A DNA stretch of 57,647 nt from Alphaproteobacteria bacterium (GTDB lineage Bacteria; Pseudomonadota; Alphaproteobacteria; Caulobacterales; Caulobacteraceae). This document shows, in pieces, positions 55,169 through 57,647 of this stretch (position 1 is the first letter of the stretch; the number at the start of each line of letters is the position of its first letter). The notes beneath the pieces are model-generated. The model saw nothing but the letters and a program-made list of their open reading frames with translations, did no database searches and was not told the DNA's origin. Made by a program: the position numbers and the translations under genes. The stretch is from the NCBI GenBank assembly GCA_018826515.1, contig JAHKAM010000056.1, forward strand, positions 1-57,647, written 5' to 3'.

Positions 55169-56406
55169 GAACGATCGGAACGGTCGCGGCGCTCGCCGTG
55201 ACACTGGGCGTCTGGACCGGATCGGTCCGGGCCGAGCCCCTGACCTTCGAAGGCGCCCTCGCCCGGGCCACATTCAACGCTCCGGCCCTGCAGGCCTCGG
55301 CGCTTGGGGTCGAGGCGGCCCGGAGCGAGGCGGTCGCCGCCGGTCAACTGCCGGACCCCCGCCTGAGCTTCGGGCTCGACGGGTTTCCCGTCACCGGTCC
55401 GGTGGCCGGTCAGTTCGGCGAGGATGATTTCACAATCCTCAGGCTCGGCATCGAACAGGATCTTCCCAGTCGGGCGCGGCGCCGGGCCGAACGGGCCGTC
55501 GCCGACGCCCGCATCGGGGAGGCGGGAGCCGAGGATGCCATCGTCCTCAGGGACGTCCGCATCGCCACGGGCCTGGCCTGGATCGATCTGTACTACGCCG
55601 ATCGTCGGTTGGCGGCGCTGGACGAAGTCCTGACGTCTCTGGAGCCCCTGTGGCTGGCCGCGCCGTCCGGGGTGGCGTCAGGGGTCGATCGACCGGCCAA
55701 TGCGCTCGGACCCGTCCAGCTCAGGGCGGCGCTTCAGGATCGACGGGCTCGGCTGGTCGCCGATGCCGAAACGGCGCGGGCGGAACTGGCGCGTTGGACC
55801 GGCGACGCCGCAGCCGTCGTCGAGGGCGCGCCACCGTCGTCGGGGCTGGACCCTGCGGGATTGCGGGCCGGGCTGGATCGGGTGCCGGCGTTGCGCGCCT
55901 ACGCCGCCGCCGGTCGGCGGGCCGAAGCGGAGGTCGATCTGGCCCGTGCGGGGCGACGTCCCGACTGGTCGTTCAACGCCAGCTACGGCCGACGAGATCC
56001 GCGGTTCGGCGATCTGGTGTCGATCGGAGCGAGCGTGAGCCTGCCCCTGTTCCAGGGTCAAAGGCAGGCCCCGGTGATCGCGGCCCGCGCCGCCGACGCC
56101 CTGCGCGTCCGGCTCGAGCGGGAGGACGCGGCCCGGACGCTGGAGGCCGGCCTTCGCGCCGACCTGGCCGAACACGCCAGGGATCACGACCTCTGGCGCC
56201 GCGCGCGCGACGTGGTCCTGCCCAATGTGCTGCAGCGATCCGATCTGGAGACGGCCGCCTATGCCGCCGACCGGGTCGGACTGACCGAAGTGATCGAAGC
56301 CTTCACCGCCGTGGCCAATGCCCGGCTCGACACCCTGGATCGCGAGGCCGCGGTGATGCGTCATGTGGTCAACATCACCCTGACCTATGGGAGCGACGAC
56401 CAATGA
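55165..56406 (+). CDS. cusC: TolC-family outer membrane efflux protein (CusC-like)
   Basis: A 413-aa outer membrane factor with a signal peptide (IGTVAALAVTLGVWTGSVRA) and OEP repeats: LTFEGALARATFNAPALQAS, then AAGQLPDPRLSFGLDGFPVT, and FGDLVSIGASVSLPLFQGQR later. It overlaps the adaptor gene at 56403. Together with the adaptor downstream it marks a second, probably Cu/Ag, RND efflux operon that continues past the window. LPDPRLSFGLDGFPV is typical of the heavy-metal OMF subgroup. Confidence 0.86.
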   Translation: MRTIGTVAALAVTLGVWTGSVRAEPLTFEGALARATFNAPALQASALGVEAARSEAVAAGQLPDPRLSFGLDGFPVTGPVAGQFGEDDFTILRLGIEQDLPSRARRRAERAVADARIGEAGAEDAIVLRDVRIATGLAWIDLYYADRRLAALDEVLTSLEPLWLAAPSGVASGVDRPANALGPVQLRAALQDRRARLVADAETARAELARWTGDAAAVVEGAPPSSGLDPAGLRAGLDRVPALRAYAAAGRRAEAEVDLARAGRRPDWSFNASYGRRDPRFGDLVSIGASVSLPLFQGQRQAPVIAARAADALRVRLEREDAARTLEAGLRADLAEHARDHDLWRRARDVVLPNVLQRSDLETAAYAADRVGLTEVIEAFTAVANARLDTLDREAAVMRHVVNITLTYGSDDQ

Positions 56407-57647
56407 GCGCGTTTCGCAACAATCGCCTCGGCATCGCCGTGGGCGCCCTGTTTCTGGTCGGAACCGGCGTTGGTGGCGGTCTCGTCATCGCCCAGCGCAT
56501 GGACGGTGCCGCCGACGTGACCACCGACGGGGGAGGGGAGCGCGAGATCCTCTATTGGTACGACCCCATGATCCCCAACGAACGCTACCCGGGGCCAGGG
56601 AAGTCGTCCATGAACATGGACACCATCCCCAGATATGCCGATGAGGGAGGAGACAGCGCCACCCCCGGCGTTAGGATCGACCCGGCCCTGACCCAGAATC
56701 TCGGGGTCCGGTATGCCACGGCCCGCCGCGGCGACCTGGAGGGCGACCTCAGCGCCACGGCGATCCTCGACTACAATGAGCGCGACATCGCCGTGGTCCA
56801 GTCGCGCGCGGACGGCTTCGTGCAGCGGGTCTACAACCGCGCGCCGGGCGACGTGATCGTCGCCGGCGCGCCTCTGGTCGATCTGCTGATCCCGTCGTGG
56901 GGCGGAGCCCAGACCGAGTATCTGGCCGTGCGACGCACCGGGAATTCGCCGCTTATCCAGGCAGCACGGCAACGATTGATTCTGCTGGGCATGTCCGAGA
57001 CCCTGATCACCTCGGTCGAACGCAGTGGGCGACCCCGCAACACGATCACCATCACCAGTCCGACAGGCGGCGTGATCAAGACGCTGGGCGTGCGCGCCGG
57101 GATGAGTGTCACCCAGGGCATGACCCTGGCCGAAATCAACGGCCTGGCCACCGTCTGGGTCAACGCCGCCATCCCCGAGGCGCTGGCGAGCCAGCTGAGG
57201 GCCGGGCAGTCCGTCGGAGTGGCCCTGGCCGCGTTCCCGGGCGAGCGGTTCACGGGTCGGCTGACCGCGCTGTTGCCGGAACTCGTAGGCGACAGTCGCA
57301 CGGTCACCGGGCGGATCGAGATGACCAATCGCGGGGGGCGTCTGCGCCCCGGCATGTTCGGCCGGATCACCTTCGGCGGCGGTTCGACGTCGGCACTGCT
57401 CGTGCCGACCGAGGCGGTGATCCGAACCGGAGAGCGCGACATCGTCATGCTCGCCCTGCCGGAGGGCCGCTATCGACCGGCCGAGGTCCGCATCGGACGG
57501 GAAGCCGGCGGGCAGACCGAAATCCTGGCCGGTCTCGGGGAAGGCGAACGGATCGTCGCGTCGGGGCAGTTCCTGATCGATTCCGAAGCCAGCCTGACAG
57601 GCGTCACGGCGCGGCCGATCGGCGAGACGTCCGGGCCCGTGCGCGCC
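56403..57647 (+). CDS. cusB: RND periplasmic adaptor (CusB-like), partial at window edge
   Basis: At least 415 residues; the reading frame is open to the right edge. The N-terminal metal-binding block ILYWYDPMIPNERYPGPGKS, then SMNMD, is diagnostic of CusB-type adaptors for Cu/Ag and includes the Met residues of the metal site. A membrane helix (IAVGALFLVGTGVGGGLVIA) precedes it. The barrel domains are seen in DGFVQRVYNRAPGDVIVAGA and ITSPTGGVIKTLGVRAGMSV, then LRPGMFGRITFGGG. ATG overlaps the OMF stop. A CusA-type pump should follow outside the window. Confidence 0.9.
   Translation, partial: MSAFRNNRLGIAVGALFLVGTGVGGGLVIAQRMDGAADVTTDGGGEREILYWYDPMIPNERYPGPGKSSMNMDTIPRYADEGGDSATPGVRIDPALTQNLGVRYATARRGDLEGDLSATAILDYNERDIAVVQSRADGFVQRVYNRAPGDVIVAGAPLVDLLIPSWGGAQTEYLAVRRTGNSPLIQAARQRLILLGMSETLITSVERSGRPRNTITITSPTGGVIKTLGVRAGMSVTQGMTLAEINGLATVWVNAAIPEALASQLRAGQSVGVALAAFPGERFTGRLTALLPELVGDSRTVTGRIEMTNRGGRLRPGMFGRITFGGGSTSALLVPTEAVIRTGERDIVMLALPEGRYRPAEVRIGREAGGQTEILAGLGEGERIVASGQFLIDSEASLTGVTARPIGETSGPVRA

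Overview
The window is a high-GC alphaproteobacterial chromosome segment, most likely Caulobacterales and Brevundimonas-like. The evidence is the order hemA tail, glyA, nrdR, ribD/E/BA/H, nusB, thiL, hppA, bamE, cytochrome-bc1 chaperone, DUF177, plsX, fabH, ihfA, MerR and tRNA-Pro, the dense ATGA/TGATG gene overlaps, and the frequent GTG/TTG starts. The species assignment rests on gene order and protein style only.

Positions 1-14315 are core housekeeping. A glyA-nrdR-riboflavin-nusB-thiL run is nearly continuous. It is followed by a K+-independent proton pyrophosphatase with a strong terminator, a convergent bamE, and a fatty-acid/phospholipid cluster ending at ihfA, a MerR-type regulator and tRNA-Pro(GGG). 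In the riboflavin set the RibD lacks its deaminase domain, the RibA half of RibBA has no zinc cysteines, and ribH appears to start with CTG.

Directly after the tRNA the content changes to an accessory, metal-centred region that runs to the right edge. It begins with decayed DNA (an MFS 3' remnant and a broken ynfA/DUF411 chimera). Next is a czc/cnr-type efflux operon: His-rich protein, OMF, MFP, HME-RND pump, HupE-type Ni/Co permease and a membrane-anchor protein. An MFS exporter, a stand-alone Fic protein and a cluster of small secreted proteins follow. Copper functions come next: a cytosolic Cys-rich copper-storage-like protein, CsoR with a divergent Cu P-type ATPase and visible operators, a CopA multicopper oxidase, CopB with a GHDM repeat tract, several DUF305 proteins, DUF411, DUF2231, PepSY, and copC/copD. 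The window ends inside a second, CusCB-like efflux operon. No integrase or complete insertion sequence was seen.

The most interesting points are a complete cnrYXH-type sigma/anti-sigma/sensor operon whose sensor keeps all five CnrX metal ligands at the same spacing, the truncated ynfA-DUF411 chimera, a PD-(D/E)XK-like protein with a helix-hairpin-helix motif, an AbiEi-like/Fic fusion, and a nested dyad covering an acyltransferase start codon. The likely division of labour is czc/cnr efflux plus HupE for Co/Ni/Zn, and CsoR-CopA-ATPase, MCO, CopB, CopCD, DUF305 and Csp-like proteins for copper export, oxidation and sequestration. All functions are inferred from sequence motifs read by eye.
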